Part shown: positions 38,191-47,348 of the stretch, piece by piece
Layout: each line of letters starts with the position of its first letter
Position numbering within the stretch: position 1 is the first letter of the stretch
Assembly: GCF_900215505.1 (NCBI RefSeq)
Contig: NZ_LT907844.1
Location: 3,922,001-3,986,000, forward strand
DNA length: 64,000 nt
Source of the DNA: Cohaesibacter sp. ES.047
Lineage (GTDB): Bacteria; Pseudomonadota; Alphaproteobacteria; Rhizobiales; Cohaesibacteraceae
Direction of reading: 5' to 3'
Program-made: the position numbers and the translations under genes
Notes under the pieces: generated by a model
What the model saw: only the letters and a program-made list of their open reading frames with translations
Databases searched by the model: none
Told to the model about the DNA's origin: nothing

Positions 38191-39537
38191 CTAGAAGCGG
38201 ATCACCGGATTTTCGAATAGATCCTTTAGGATCCGGTCCGGGTCGAAATCCGGCTGATGCGTATCGCAATGATGCAAAGAGAAATCGAGCGTCACCGTCA
38301 CACCATAGCTGGCGTTTTTCTGCACGAATGGACTGAGGTGAACAATCGAGCGGATCCGCTGCAGGGCAATTCGTGCTTCGAACAGATCCGTATCCGGAAA
38401 GAACGCCACAAAGCGACCGTTGTCGAGGCGGGTCAGCATGTCTTCGGCCCGCATGAGCGAGGACACGAACCGTCCAACGCGCGCAAGAAGCGAAGGCTCA
38501 GGCACCTCCGCCTGCGTGCCATCCGGCGCGTCAAAGCTGACGTCAAGACCGGCAAACGTCATTGAGACGGCCCCGTCTTGTTCATTGAGCACATCAAGAT
38601 GGGTCTTCAGGAACTCTTCCGAATAAAGCCGCGTTACCTCATCCGTCGGCATCAGAAGCCGGGCTTCGGTGAAAATCTTGCGCAATTGCCGCCGGTAACG
38701 CTCTTCCCGCACGAGAATTTCAATGCGGTTCTCGAAAAACCGTTCGGAGAAGGGAAAGGAAACAATATCGTTGGCCCCGGATGCCAACGCCGCCAACCCA
38801 TCCTCGGTCGCCCGCTTGTGACAGACAACAATGATGGGAAACGAGAAATAGTTCGAATTGCGCCTGAGATCCGCAATAAACTGGATCAGATGCTCATTGT
38901 AATCCCTGACCTCGACAATCAGGGCATCAAAGGGATGCGTCTCCAGATAATGCAGCGCCATCGAGGGGCTGAGCGCCGCGACAATCTCGATTTCACTTCG
39001 CAGAGCGGTCTCAATCGGCAACAGGGCCGTGCCCGCGCCCAAGTAGAGCAGCTCCTGCTTTTCCATCAGACGAGGAGGTGGCACCACGGGCAGGCCAACC
39101 CCGAACCGTTTGAATGTTTGGGATCGCCTTTCAGCCTCGCGCCGCATGGTCGCAAGCCGCATCAGGGAAATCAGCCGATTGGCGATCAGATCCAAGGTAA
39201 GCGGCGGCTTGATAACATCGGAGAAGGGCTTGAGCATATCCTCGTCAAACATGACGGCTGGATGAGCGATCGCCACCATTGGCACCCGCGCATCTGCAAA
39301 GCCAAGGCTGTGCCGCAAGTCAGAGGCGCGCATGATCACGTCAGCCACTTCTTCCTGCGGAACATCGAGCAGATCCAGCATCAGGATATCAGCCGCAAGC
39401 GACACATCGTCCGGCTTCTCTTCCGAATGCACACAATGTGCCCAACAGGCAAAATTGGCCTCGATCAGCATTTCGGCCCATTGAGGAACGTCCAGCCCGC
39501 AATCATGATGCGTGAAAATCAGCGTTTGTTTGGCCAT
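38191..39537 (-). CDS. PleD-like response regulator with degenerate receiver and GGDEF domains
   Basis: A 448-residue protein arranged like PleD: two receiver-like domains (about residues 1-125 and 150-270) and a GGDEF-like domain (about 290-448). The second receiver keeps the fold (FDALIVEVRDYNEHLIQFI and SGANDIVSFPFSERF). The signature GGDEF is replaced: in LTRLDNGRFVAFFPDT the motif reads DNGRF, so diguanylate cyclase activity is very unlikely. It may be a c-di-GMP-independent scaffold or an effector. It lies 79 bases downstream of the acyl-adenylate-like gene on the same strand, and the pair may be one transcript. Confidence 0.75.
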   Translation of the reverse strand: MAKQTLIFTHHDCGLDVPQWAEMLIEANFACWAHCVHSEEKPDDVSLAADILMLDLLDVPQEEVADVIMRASDLRHSLGFADARVPMVAIAHPAVMFDEDMLKPFSDVIKPPLTLDLIANRLISLMRLATMRREAERRSQTFKRFGVGLPVVPPPRLMEKQELLYLGAGTALLPIETALRSEIEIVAALSPSMALHYLETHPFDALIVEVRDYNEHLIQFIADLRRNSNYFSFPIIVVCHKRATEDGLAALASGANDIVSFPFSERFFENRIEILVREERYRRQLRKIFTEARLLMPTDEVTRLYSEEFLKTHLDVLNEQDGAVSMTFAGLDVSFDAPDGTQAEVPEPSLLARVGRFVSSLMRAEDMLTRLDNGRFVAFFPDTDLFEARIALQRIRSIVHLSPFVQKNASYGVTVTLDFSLHHCDTHQPDFDPDRILKDLFENPVIRF

Positions 39538-39616
39538 ACCGCTTACTGAAAACCCTTTGATACAAGCTGACAGGCACTAATCGGCTGACAATGGCTGGCA
39601 GGCAAAAGAAGAAATT

Positions 39617-41323
39617 CTATGCGACCTTTTCAAGCTCGGCCGCCTCGATCAGACTGTCACGCTGAACGACGCCTTTGGTGTTGCGCGGAATCGCCTCGAC
39701 AAAGATGATGTCCCGCGGCCACCGGGTGGGGGAAACCTTGCGTTCCTTGAGAAAGGCATAGAAGTTCTCGCGGGCAACATCTCGATCATCTACGACAAGA
39801 GCCGCCATCAGGCGCGATGGACCATCGGTCGCCCCGGCCACAAGAAACGCCCCGGCATCGTGAACCCCGACGCACTCCTTGTAGAGGGCATCAAGATCGG
39901 AGGCCCGTTCACTGAGCGCGCCCATGGTCAGGATGTCAGACAGTTCTCCCAGAGGACGGAACAGCGCGCGTTGTTCGCCATGCTCCTCGGTCACGAGATG
40001 GCAGCCGATATCAGTGTGAATGAACCCTTCTTCGGTCGCATTCAGAGGGACGCCATCAATGGCGCCAGCAATTGGATAGCTGCTGCTGGGCAACATCGCG
40101 CTTTTAAGGCACAATTCTCCCGCAACGATCTGGCCATCGGTTTCCAGACGGCTTTCATCCATACCGAACAGATGGGTTTCCATCCATGCAGCTTCTGACG
40201 CAGCGCGAGAAGGGATCTCACCAAGTGGAATGGAGCCGATCTCGTCGGGATGGCGGCGCAACTGACAGAACAACGCCAACTCGCCGAAATTGGTGATGTC
40301 CAGAAGCCGGGCTGCGGTTTCGTTCTGACCGAACACCCGCTTGCTGCGATGGCTGCGGTTCCAGACCAGCATCACGCTCTTGAGCTGCTCCCGCACCTCC
40401 ATGGGCAGAATGCCGTGAAGCACCGGCCACTGCACGCCGGGCATGCAGACATGCTGCGTGCCGAATTCGCACATGGTCTGGGAGAGCTTCGCCGCAGTGC
40501 GAAAATGATGAAACTGCACACGAGCCCCGACGTCAAAGGCTCCGACAAGGCCCACGGCAAGGCCCACAAGCCCTGTCATGTGATGAACAAGCATCAGGCA
40601 ATCACCAGCCTCCAGGTCAGTCTGCTCATGCACATGGCGCGCGGCGGAAAGCAGCTGGTTGTGATTGCGCCCCAACGCCTGTGAAGGCTGGGCGGACGCG
40701 GCAGACCAGTTGACGCTCAGAACCACGTCGGCAGACGGCAGGGCAGGGACATCCCACAATTGCTCGTCATCAACGCTGTCCTCATCGTCCAGCACACCCT
40801 GCAACTCGATCAGCCCTTCCGGGGCCCCGTCACCGATGGAGAAGACAAACCGGATGGAGAAAAGCTCCGCTGCGACATTGCGGGCACGCTCGGCAACCGG
40901 CTCATTTTCATAATGGGCGCAGCAAACGATGGCTTTGGCTCCGAGCTGCTCGATCTTCTCGCGCATCTCCAACTCGCCAACGGTCAGAGGCAGGGGCGCA
41001 AGAATATAGCCCATACGACTTGCAGCCAGACTGAGGACCGCCGCATCAGCACAAGGGGGCAGCAAAACCGCCACGACGGTATCGGGCTTCATGCCAACGC
41101 CGGACAGAAAGTTGCAAAGCCCAACCACCCGTCGCCAGGTGCGCTGAAACGACAAACACTGAGGTTTGCGCCCGGTCACTGCATGATGATCCTGATCATC
41201 AATCAGCGCGATTTCATCGCCTCTGTCCTGCGCATGCCCGACGAACAATTGATCGATACGCGCATCTCCCCATAGACCGGAAGTCCGATAGTTTTCAATT
41301 TCGTCCGGAGTGGAGAGCAGCAT
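39617..41323 (-). CDS. Degenerate adenylate-forming (acyl-CoA synthetase-like) protein
   Basis: A 568-residue member of the ANL superfamily by overall layout: N-terminal FQRTWRRVVGLCNFLSGVGM and LPPCADAAVLSLAASRMGYILAPL, and a C-terminal IPRNTKGVVQRDSL containing the family's Lys/A10 region. The ATP-binding loop is missing: where the family has a Ser/Thr/Gly-rich loop, this protein has LSVNWSAASAQPSQALGRN. The acyl-adenylate motif TGD is also not evident. ATG at 41323 follows AGAGG with good spacing. It is either a strongly diverged enzyme or a non-catalytic relative; I cannot give a substrate. Confidence 0.7.
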   Translation of the reverse strand: MLLSTPDEIENYRTSGLWGDARIDQLFVGHAQDRGDEIALIDDQDHHAVTGRKPQCLSFQRTWRRVVGLCNFLSGVGMKPDTVVAVLLPPCADAAVLSLAASRMGYILAPLPLTVGELEMREKIEQLGAKAIVCCAHYENEPVAERARNVAAELFSIRFVFSIGDGAPEGLIELQGVLDDEDSVDDEQLWDVPALPSADVVLSVNWSAASAQPSQALGRNHNQLLSAARHVHEQTDLEAGDCLMLVHHMTGLVGLAVGLVGAFDVGARVQFHHFRTAAKLSQTMCEFGTQHVCMPGVQWPVLHGILPMEVREQLKSVMLVWNRSHRSKRVFGQNETAARLLDITNFGELALFCQLRRHPDEIGSIPLGEIPSRAASEAAWMETHLFGMDESRLETDGQIVAGELCLKSAMLPSSSYPIAGAIDGVPLNATEEGFIHTDIGCHLVTEEHGEQRALFRPLGELSDILTMGALSERASDLDALYKECVGVHDAGAFLVAGATDGPSRLMAALVVDDRDVARENFYAFLKERKVSPTRWPRDIIFVEAIPRNTKGVVQRDSLIEAAELEKVA

Positions 41324-41454
41324 GTACAGCCTCTTGAGAATCAATGACTCTTAGTTGGTTCACGTCACAGTCTACCTGATTCCACAAAAGCGAACATATC
41401 CCCTTGGGAAAGAACAGAAGCCTTGTTAACCATGTTATTGGCTAAAAACAGGAT

Positions 41455-43359
41455 TTATTCGCCCCGATACCACCAGACCGTCGGACGATAACCGGACAGC
41501 GGACGTCCCTTGACCTCTTTGCCGGGGATGCCGATCCGGGTCCAAATGCCGACCCACTGATCCTTCTTGTGAAACAGGGGCAACACGTAGTAGCCATTGA
41601 TCAAGGTCCGATCAAACGCACGCACGGCGGCGGTGAACTCGTCCTGCGAACGCGCAGCAAGCAGAGCCTCGATCATGGCATCGACCGCCGGATCATCTGC
41701 ACCGGCCTGATTGAACCAGCCGTCCTGGTCGCGCTGTGAGGAGTGCCAGCGAGAATATTGTTCAGTTCCCGGTGATAGCGACGCGCTCCACGACATCTTC
41801 ATCATGTCGAAATCCATGGTCTTGCGCCGCTCCCAATACTGCGCTGAATCCACGGTTCTGATCGACATCTTGACCCCGATCCGCTGCAGGATGCGGTTGT
41901 AGGTAAGTGCCAGACGCTCTTGTTCGCTGGATGTTGCCAAAAACTCGAACGCCAGCGGACGGCCCGTCTCTGCGTGGGTCATCACCCCGTTCTTGAGCAC
42001 ATAACCCTCGGCGGCCAGATCGGCGATCGCCCCGCGCATCAATTGCCGCATTTCCCGGCCATCCTCAGCCGAAACCGGCCTATAGGTACCGTCCAGAATG
42101 TCCGCATCAATGCTGTCGATATAGGGCGCCAACAGGGCCCGTTCCGCCTCGTTTGCCTCAACGCCGACCGATGATAGGATCGAGCTTTCAAAATAGCTCG
42201 AAGAGCGTGTGAACAGGCCGTAGTAGAGATTCTTGTTCACCCAGTTGAAATCGAACAGTTTGGCAAGCGTCCGCCGCACGGCCCGGTTCTCAAACACAGG
42301 TTTGCGCGTGTTGAAGACAAAACCCGACATGCCCTTGGGTAACCTCGATTCAAAAACCCGTTGTTTGACACGGCCATCCTTGGCAGAGGTAAAGTCATAT
42401 TGATTGGCCCACCGCGCCGGATCGGATTCGGGCAACACATCGAACACGCCTTTTTTGAAGGCCTCGAACATCGCCGTATTGTCGCGGAAATACTCGACAT
42501 GGATTTCATCGAAATTGTCCTGCCCGATCTTGATCGGCAGGTCCTTGGCCCAATAATCCGGATTGCGCTTGAGAACAATCTTGGTGCCCGCATCGATCCT
42601 GTCCAGCACATAAGGCCCGGACCCGATGAACTCATACATGCCTGATTTGGAGATTTTTTCCGGATCGATCACATGGGCTGGCAAAACCGGCAGCGTACCG
42701 ATGAGTAGCGGCAATTCACGGTCTTCACCATTCTCGAACACGAACCGAATCTGTCTTGGCCCCGGTTCTTCGATGGAAACCACCCGCTTGAGGCGGCTCT
42801 GATATGCCGGACGCCCGTATTCCTTGAGCAGATCGACGGTAAATTTCACATCCTCCACATCAATCACGTGACCGTCCGAGAATTTGGCATTGTCGCGCAA
42901 GGTGAAGGTGATGGAAGACCGATCCTCGGGCAACTCGACCGACTCCGCGATCAATCCATACAGCGAAAAGGCCTCATCAGCGGTCCTCATCAGGAGTGGC
43001 TCGTAAACATTGAGGCCGTAGCTATCGTCCCACAATCCCCGCGGAGCGACCCCTTTAAGAATAAAGGGGTTCAGACTGTCAAAGCTGCCCTGACCGCCAT
43101 AGGTTATTTTCCCGCCCTTGGGCGCGTCCGGATTGACGTAATCGAGATGCACAAAGTCAGCTGGATATTTGGGCTCGCCATGCATTGCTATGCCGTGCAC
43201 CGGTTCGCCCCACGAGGCAACAGACGCTCCGGCCAGCAGCCCCACAGCAAGGGATAAAACCGAGAAGACTTTCAATCCCTGATCAATGACTTTCCCGGAC
43301 AAGACCTTCGAGCAAAGACGACCAGCCGACGGTGGAAACGACACTAGGGAGTGGGACAT
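41455..43359 (-). CDS. Extracellular solute-binding protein family 5, YejA-like
   Basis: Periplasmic binding component of a peptide (microcin C-type) ABC importer, 634 residues. A signal sequence lies at about 28-50 (VLSLAVGLLAGASVASWG). The mature protein has the family features HGIAMHGEPKYPADFVHLDY, VNPDAPKGGKITYGGQGSFD and LNPFILKGVAPRG, then VWWYRGE at the end. ATG at 43359 follows GAGGAG. The YejB/E/F permease and ATPase genes that normally accompany it are not in this window, so it either serves a transporter encoded elsewhere or sits alone. Confidence 0.92.
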   Translation of the reverse strand: MSHSLVSFPPSAGRLCSKVLSGKVIDQGLKVFSVLSLAVGLLAGASVASWGEPVHGIAMHGEPKYPADFVHLDYVNPDAPKGGKITYGGQGSFDSLNPFILKGVAPRGLWDDSYGLNVYEPLLMRTADEAFSLYGLIAESVELPEDRSSITFTLRDNAKFSDGHVIDVEDVKFTVDLLKEYGRPAYQSRLKRVVSIEEPGPRQIRFVFENGEDRELPLLIGTLPVLPAHVIDPEKISKSGMYEFIGSGPYVLDRIDAGTKIVLKRNPDYWAKDLPIKIGQDNFDEIHVEYFRDNTAMFEAFKKGVFDVLPESDPARWANQYDFTSAKDGRVKQRVFESRLPKGMSGFVFNTRKPVFENRAVRRTLAKLFDFNWVNKNLYYGLFTRSSSYFESSILSSVGVEANEAERALLAPYIDSIDADILDGTYRPVSAEDGREMRQLMRGAIADLAAEGYVLKNGVMTHAETGRPLAFEFLATSSEQERLALTYNRILQRIGVKMSIRTVDSAQYWERRKTMDFDMMKMSWSASLSPGTEQYSRWHSSQRDQDGWFNQAGADDPAVDAMIEALLAARSQDEFTAAVRAFDRTLINGYYVLPLFHKKDQWVGIWTRIGIPGKEVKGRPLSGYRPTVWWYRGE

Positions 43360-43744
43360 TGGGGGCTCCTCACGCCGTTGGCATCCGGTGCAACAGGCGT
43401 TACTTCATCTTCAGAATCATTTGCTGACAAATCTAACACAGGCGGGAAAACGACCACACAGCGTTTCTGCGCACTGGAATTTTTTGCAACAAGTCTGTAG
43501 AAGTCTTACGGCAGTCACTATTCTGCCCAATTCATTGTGAATGAAGAGGTTCGCAACGGGGTTCGGGTCTGTTATTGGATGGATGAGTGGCTTTTGTTCG
43601 CTTATCGCTCACGTTGGCTTACGTCTCAGTCTTGCCAGTGGTGCAATGTCCATTGCTTCAATATCGGTTCCATCGAACTGACAACCAGATTTCGGGACTT
43701 TCGCCTCCCAATCAAAATTGAATGAAAAATCGGGATTCTCTTTC
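43360..43744. other. Spacer between yejA-like and ialB-family genes
   Basis: About 385 bases holding the divergent upstream regions of the two flanking genes. I see no gene, repeat or clear promoter. Confidence 0.4.
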
Positions 43745-44392
43745 ATGGTCATGATTGACAAGGCTTTAAAACTTATCAAGCCAGCTACCGCAGCCGCAGC
43801 AATTGCGCTCGTTTCGCTTGCGGCACCGTCCGCATACGCTCAAGACAATACAAACGCAGTTCCAGAAGTGAAAAACTGGCTTAAATTCTGCAATACGGAT
43901 CAAAAAAGCCAGAAGCAGCTTTGCGCGATCACCCAGGAAAAGAAAGCCTCAACCGGTCAGTTCCTTGCCTCCATTTCGGTGCGGGAACTGGAAGGCGCGA
44001 AGCGCAAGGCACTGGTCATCGCGATTACGCCCGGCATGCTCCTGCGCCACGGTCTGACGGTTCAAATCGACAAGGGAAAACAGCTTAAAGGCACTTTCTC
44101 AATCTGCTTCCCCAACGCCTGCTTCTCTGATCTGGCCGTTGATGAAAATTACATCGAGCAGATGAAGAAGGGCGCGACCATTTCCGTGACTGCCCTCAAC
44201 CAGCAGGCACAGCCCGTTCGCTTCGATCTCACCCTCAGCGGCTTCACGGCTGCCTATGATGGCGAGCCGATCGACATTCAGAAGTCGGCAGAAGATCAGA
44301 AAAAGCTGCAGGAACAGCTGCGCAAGCGTGCTGAAGAGCAGCGCCAGAAACTGCTTGAGCAGAAGAAAAAATCCGAAGACGGCGCTCAATAG
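43745..44392 (+). CDS. Invasion associated locus B (IalB) family protein
   Basis: A secreted protein of about 215 residues. Signal peptide: a hydrophobic stretch (KPATAAAAIALVSLAAPSAYAQ) ending in an AYAQ cleavage site. The IalB domain (about residues 35-165) has WLKFCNTDQKSQKQLC, ISVRELEGAKRKALVIAITP and FSICFPNACFSDLAV, with four cysteines likely in disulfides. The C-terminal tail is a charged helix of Glu/Lys/Gln repeats (KKLQEQLRKRAEEQRQKLLE). The family name comes from Bartonella, but members are widespread in free-living Hyphomicrobiales and no invasion role is implied. ATG at 43745 or 43751 are both possible. Confidence 0.88.
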   Translation: MVMIDKALKLIKPATAAAAIALVSLAAPSAYAQDNTNAVPEVKNWLKFCNTDQKSQKQLCAITQEKKASTGQFLASISVRELEGAKRKALVIAITPGMLLRHGLTVQIDKGKQLKGTFSICFPNACFSDLAVDENYIEQMKKGATISVTALNQQAQPVRFDLTLSGFTAAYDGEPIDIQKSAEDQKKLQEQLRKRAEEQRQKLLEQKKKSEDGAQ

Positions 44393-44422
44393 GGCTGACC
44401 ACAGCCCACGAGCAAAAGCTTC

Positions 44423-44469
44423 ATGAATCAAAAAACCGCGATCCAATTGATCGCGGTTTTTTGATTCAT
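44423..44469. terminator. Bidirectional terminator with a perfect 21-bp stem
   Basis: Perfect inverted repeat of 21 bases around a CAATT loop, with A6 and T6 tracts inside the arms. It serves the converging ialB-family and hspQ genes in both directions. Confidence 0.92.
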
Positions 44470-44513
44470 CGTTCCGGATTGTCCGCTCTCGATGTCGGAC
44501 TGTCCTATCTGTC

Positions 44514-44846
44514 TCAATTCAAGAGGTCGTCTTCAGGCTGATAGATGCCTTCCTTGATACCCTTGAAGATTTGCCGCACCTGTGGATGCCGAATTGGCTC
44601 GCCACTATCATCTCTGAGAAGATTCTGTTCGGAGACATAGGCGATATATTCCGTATCGTCATTCTCTGCGAACAGGTGATAGTAGGGCTGGTCACGGCGC
44701 GGCCTCACATCCTCAGGAATGGAATCATACCATTCCTCGGAGTTGGCAAACTCCGCATCAACGTCAAAGACCACGCCTCGGAACGAATAGACCCGATGGC
44801 GCACGATCTGACCGATCTGGAACTTTGCGGTTTTCATTTCTGCCAT
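44514..44846 (-). CDS. hspQ: Heat shock protein HspQ
   Basis: A 110-residue member of the YccV/HspQ family, a small hemimethylated-DNA-binding-like protein that in E. coli/Salmonella enhances Lon protease specificity. Family features: KFQIGQIVRHRVYSFRGVVFDVD, WYDSIPEDVRPRRDQPYYHL and YVSEQNLLRDDSGEPIRHPQ. ATG at 44846 follows GGAG. It converges with the ialB-family gene across the palindromic terminator. A heat-shock promoter cannot be asserted from the upstream sequence. Confidence 0.93.
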   Translation of the reverse strand: MAEMKTAKFQIGQIVRHRVYSFRGVVFDVDAEFANSEEWYDSIPEDVRPRRDQPYYHLFAENDDTEYIAYVSEQNLLRDDSGEPIRHPQVRQIFKGIKEGIYQPEDDLLN

Positions 44847-45044
44847 TGTACCAGGCTCCGATACCCTTTCTGTTTTGTTCCCAGGGCCGTTCTGCCTAGC
44901 CTAACATATGATTGGGCTGACAAGCTATGTCCATTGCAGACAGATGCAGAAGGGGAGGAAACAAGGGGCGCAAAAAGCCATGGTGAGCAGGCAGAGTCAA
45001 GTTTCTTTTCAGATCCAGCCAGAAACGCAAGTCGTCAATCGCTC

Positions 45045-46085
45045 CTAAAGCCCGTAGATCTTGGACATTTCAGGGTCCTTTGCAGCCACTTGCCGGGCTA
45101 GATCAACAATCACCTTGGCCTGCTTCCATGTAGCATCATCCTGCATTTTGCCATCAATCATCACCGCACCGCTCCCGTCCGGCATCGCTTCAAGGATCCT
45201 TAGCGCCATTTTCACCTCATCGGCCTCGGGACTGAAAACCCGTTTTGCGATGCCGATCTGGCTGGGATGGAGCGTCCAGGTGCCCATGCAACCAAGCAGA
45301 AAGCTGTTGCGGAACTGTGCTTCGCAGGCGTCAAGATCGGAGAAGTCGCCGAACGGGCCGTAAAATGCCTTCAAGCCATGGGCCATGCAGGCATCAACCA
45401 TCTTGGCGATGGTATAGTGCCACAAATCCTGCTGATAAAAGCTGCGTTCTACACCCTCGGCATGGTCGGCCAAGACCCGATAACCGGGGTGACCGCCACC
45501 GACCCTTGTGGTTTTCATACCCCGTGAAGCTGCCAGATCCGCCGGACCAAGAGAGATGCCATGCATGCGCGGGGAGGCAGCACAGATCGCCTCGACGTTG
45601 TTCACGCCCTCGGCGGTCTCCAAAATGGCATGGATCAGAATCGGCTTGCTTACCGCATGCCTTGCTTCAAGCTGGGCCAACAACTGATCAAGATAATGGA
45701 TGTCCCAAGGCCCTTCGACCTTGGGCAGCATGATCACATCCAGCTTGTCCCCAACGGCTCCGACAATCTCGGTAATATCGTCGAGCAGCCATGGCGAATT
45801 GAGGCAGTTCACGCGCGCCCAGAGCCCGGTCTCACCAAACTCATTGTCCTGCGCCAGTCGGATAAAGCCTTTTCTTGCTTCTTCCTTCATATCGGCCGGG
45901 ATCGCGTCTTCCAGATTGCCAAGGATCACGTCCACCTTGGCGATCATATCCGGGATTTTGGCGCGCATTTTCTCGATGTGCGGCGGCACAAAGTGAATCA
46001 TGCGCTCGACCCGAACCGGTTTCTCCCGATAAGGAGCAGGCGCTCCGATTGCGAGCGGCTTGTAGAAGGCACTTGGGCTTTTCAT
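45045..46085 (-). CDS. HpcH/HpaI aldolase / citrate lyase (CitE) family, malyl-CoA lyase-like
   Basis: A 346-residue Mg-dependent carbon-carbon lyase acting on CoA thioesters. The start follows GGGAGGA with good spacing. Conserved segments are [21 protein letters not shown] (metal-binding acid), [46 protein letters not shown] and [15 protein letters not shown], and [16 protein letters not shown] near the C-terminus. This is the pattern of the L-malyl-CoA/beta-methylmalyl-CoA lyase branch, so a role in C2/C3 acyl-CoA metabolism is likely, but the exact substrate is not proved by sequence. Confidence 0.85.
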   Translation of the reverse strand: MKSPSAFYKPLAIGAPAPYREKPVRVERMIHFVPPHIEKMRAKIPDMIAKVDVILGNLEDAIPADMKEEARKGFIRLAQDNEFGETGLWARVNCLNSPWLLDDITEIVGAVGDKLDVIMLPKVEGPWDIHYLDQLLAQLEARHAVSKPILIHAILETAEGVNNVEAICAASPRMHGISLGPADLAASRGMKTTRVGGGHPGYRVLADHAEGVERSFYQQDLWHYTIAKMVDACMAHGLKAFYGPFGDFSDLDACEAQFRNSFLLGCMGTWTLHPSQIGIAKRVFSPEADEVKMALRILEAMPDGSGAVMIDGKMQDDATWKQAKVIVDLARQVAAKDPEMSKIYGL

Positions 46086-46254
46086 GGTTATTCCTCCCCG
46101 GTGGTGCGCGCACTGTTGCTCTTGATGGCATGGCTGCGTGGCGCGACTTGAACTTCATGTCTATTTGCAGCGCAAAAATTGCTGCAATGCAATAAGACTG
46201 ATGATCAAGTCTCCTGAGAGAAGCATTTTCGACGAGTGAAATGGGACAGAGCGA

Positions 46255-47127
46255 TCAGCTCCAGCGCTTGTGCGCCCACATCCATTGCTCGGGGTGCGCA
46301 CGAATCCAGTCTTCGAACTGGGCTGTCATGCGCATGGTGCCTTTTAGAATATCCCCATCGGCATCATCCGTGCGCGGCACATCAATCTCGGTCAGCTCGA
46401 GCTTGAAGTGAATGCCGTCAGTGCGCAGGATCCGCACAGCCACGAGCGGAACATTCTGTTGCCGGGCGAGCAGGGCGGCGAACTGGTTGGTCTTGGCAGG
46501 CATGCCAAAGAATGGGATCGTCACACCACGTCCATCGCGCAAATCCCCCATCACGGCTGCAAGAATGCCACCTTTCAACGTGTTCATGATGCGCATACCA
46601 GCTCTATCCCCCTTGGCAAAGATGCCGCCTCGGAAGGTTGAGCCACGCTGGGATACCATGAAGTCGTGCACCAGCGGGTTCTTGAGCTTCTGGATGATCA
46701 CAGCGCAATTGAAGCCATAAGCGGCGGAAAGCACGCCCCCGAGCTCCCAGTTCCCGGAGTGCAGGGAAACGATCACGCCACCGACTTCATGCATACGCTC
46801 AACAAGGTCGGTAATGTCTTCGGGCATCTCGACCAGATCATGCGCCGCAAGCATGAATTTCTCGGCCAGCAAACTCTCCGCGAAGGTCCGCCCCAGATTG
46901 TCCCACATGCCAAGGGTGAGCCTGTAGAGCTCGTCTTCGCTCTTATTGGGGAAACAGAGCCGCAAGTGATCCATTGCCCGCTTCTGCCGTGACAGTCTGG
47001 GCGCCACCATGCGCCAGCACCACCCCATCAGGCCGGACGCCATCCACAACGGCATGGCACGCAACAGGAACACCACGGTGATGAGGACCGCATACTCCAG
47101 TCTGTGGGTAAGAGTGATCTTTCGCAT
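46255..47127 (-). CDS. Lipid A biosynthesis acyltransferase family (LpxL/HtrB-like)
   Basis: A membrane-associated late acyltransferase of about 290 residues. ATG at 47127 gives the standard MRKITLTHRLEYAVL start followed by one helix; a much longer in-frame start adds 70 unrelated residues. The catalytic H-x4-E motif is VSLHSGNWELGGV, followed by FMVSQRGSTFRGGIF, GDLRDGRGVTIPFFG and the C-terminal EQWMWAHKRW block of the family. It could add a secondary acyl chain to lipid A or to an ornithine-type lipid. It is divergent from the AEC transporter gene. Confidence 0.9.
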   Translation of the reverse strand: MRKITLTHRLEYAVLITVVFLLRAMPLWMASGLMGWCWRMVAPRLSRQKRAMDHLRLCFPNKSEDELYRLTLGMWDNLGRTFAESLLAEKFMLAAHDLVEMPEDITDLVERMHEVGGVIVSLHSGNWELGGVLSAAYGFNCAVIIQKLKNPLVHDFMVSQRGSTFRGGIFAKGDRAGMRIMNTLKGGILAAVMGDLRDGRGVTIPFFGMPAKTNQFAALLARQQNVPLVAVRILRTDGIHFKLELTEIDVPRTDDADGDILKGTMRMTAQFEDWIRAHPEQWMWAHKRWS

Positions 47128-47348
47128 TGATGCTCGCAAGGTCGGGTCGGGGGCAGGTGTTCTCCCGTTTAATCTCACTTGGATCAAAGCGCAACGCTTG
47201 ATGTGGACAGGTGAGAGACCTGTGAAACAAGGTTTCATTGCATATCCTCGCGTTTTGAAAGACACGGGCCTTGCGCAACAGACAGAATTCATGCTGTCAA
47301 ACGCCAGAGCACATCGCGCCCAACCCCAAAGACCCATTCGAGTACAAT

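Noticed and set aside
38578-39549. Plus-strand open frame of 323 codons
   Set aside because: Antisense to the PleD-like gene; its composition is rich in His/Arg/Gln as expected of a shadow frame.
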